5,224 nucleotides of DNA from an uncultured Magnetococcales bacterium (GTDB lineage Bacteria; Pseudomonadota; Magnetococcia; Magnetococcales; Magnetaquicoccaceae): positions 1 through 5,224 of the forward strand of contig CAIWLA010000657.1 of assembly GCA_903913345.1 (NCBI GenBank), written 5' to 3'. Position numbers and translations under genes: made by a program. Below are positions 5,072-5,224 of this stretch, piece by piece (positions within the stretch are counted from its first letter, which is position 1; every line of letters begins with the position of its first letter). Below the pieces are notes generated by a model. That model searched no databases. It was not told the origin of the DNA and saw nothing but the letters and a program-made list of their open reading frames with translations.

Positions 5072-5224
5072 TCAATCATTTTTGCCGGGGTCTGGGGGCC
5101 GTCACGGCCCCCGGTGGGTGTCCAGAGGGCGAAGCTCCATACGCACTAAAACCGCAGGACAACCGGCCTTATTCTGTTTCCATGTCAATCATGCAATTTT
5201 TAAAACGATTGCAGGGGTCCGGGG
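5072..5224 (+). repeat. Degenerate direct repeat, second copy cut by the window end
   Basis: TCAATCAT, then a T-run, then GGGGTCTGGGG (5072-5097) recurs as TCAATCAT (5185-5192), TTTTT, then GGGGTCCGGGG (5214-5224). The second copy has about 14 extra bases between its blocks. The rest of this 189-base non-coding tail shows no gene, RNA or convincing terminator. Confidence 0.35.
5087..5140. repeat. GC-rich intergenic palindromic element
   Basis: After GGGGTCT there is a perfect hairpin GGGGGCC-GTCAC-GGCCCCC (5094-5112), extendable by two pairs into the loop. It is followed by GGTGGGTGTCCAGAGGGCGAAGC..., a decayed second hairpin (GAGGGC/GAA/GCTC, 5125-5137). The double-hairpin layout resembles dispersed intergenic repeats that I recall from Magnetococcales-like genomes. 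No T-run follows, so it is not a typical intrinsic terminator, though it could still end or stabilise the kinase-regulator transcript. Confidence 0.42.

Noticed and set aside
5065..5093. TTGACA after the regulator gene as a plus-strand promoter
   Set aside because: The position 17 nt downstream is GGGTCT, with no -10 resemblance, and no gene start follows within the window.
5094..5112. Hairpin as a rho-independent terminator for the kinase-regulator operon
   Set aside because: The stem is strong but no T-run follows on the plus strand; GGTGGG follows instead. It is better described as part of a repeat element.
1..5224. CRISPR array, tRNA/rRNA, IS element or phage genes
   Set aside because: No regularly spaced repeats, cloverleaf-forming segments, transposase or phage-like frames were seen; nearly all bases are explained by five genes and their control region.

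Overview
The window holds a two-component regulatory pair on the plus strand and, divergent from it, a three-gene operon on the minus strand that ends in a TauE/SafE-type exporter cut off by the left edge. All five genes are intact reading frames except the exporter, which runs out of the window. The base composition is moderately GC-rich. NtrC/NtrB-type signalling and sigma-54 signals point to a Gram-negative bacterium, probably a proteobacterium. From memory, the exporter, the 77-residue membrane protein and the USP-like protein resemble sets in Desulfovibrio-like bacteria, and the intergenic palindromes at the right end recall Magnetococcales genomes. Neither placement was tested here and both are low confidence.

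Layout, left to right: (i) 833 down to 1, minus, sulfite-exporter-like TauE/SafE permease, 3' part missing; (ii) 1113-880, minus, 77-residue protein with two membrane helices; (iii) 1835-1194, minus, 213-residue protein with a duplicated AEAGE motif and a universal-stress-protein-like C-terminal half; (iv) 1836-2134, divergent control region; (v) 2135-3622, plus, membrane sensor histidine kinase; (vi) 3641-5035, plus, NtrC-family sigma-54 activator with receiver, AAA+ (GAFTGA intact) and Fis-type HTH; (vii) 5036-5224, non-coding, with GC-rich palindromes and a degenerate direct repeat.

The most interesting part is the divergent control region. It contains what looks like a complete enhancer-dependent sigma-54 promoter facing the exporter operon: a -24/-12 element at 1905-1890, a perfect match to the IHF consensus at 1924-1936, and a palindrome TTGCA-N3-TGCAA at 1971-1983 (about -92 to -104). 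The same palindrome recurs at 2094-2106, just before the kinase start. The simplest reading is a self-contained circuit. The kinase senses a periplasmic or membrane signal and phosphorylates the activator. The activator binds the palindromes and switches on the operon for the USP-like protein, the small membrane protein and the exporter, and may also control its own kinase-regulator operon. The signal and the exported substrate cannot be read from the sequence; sulfite or an organosulfur anion is a guess from the exporter family.
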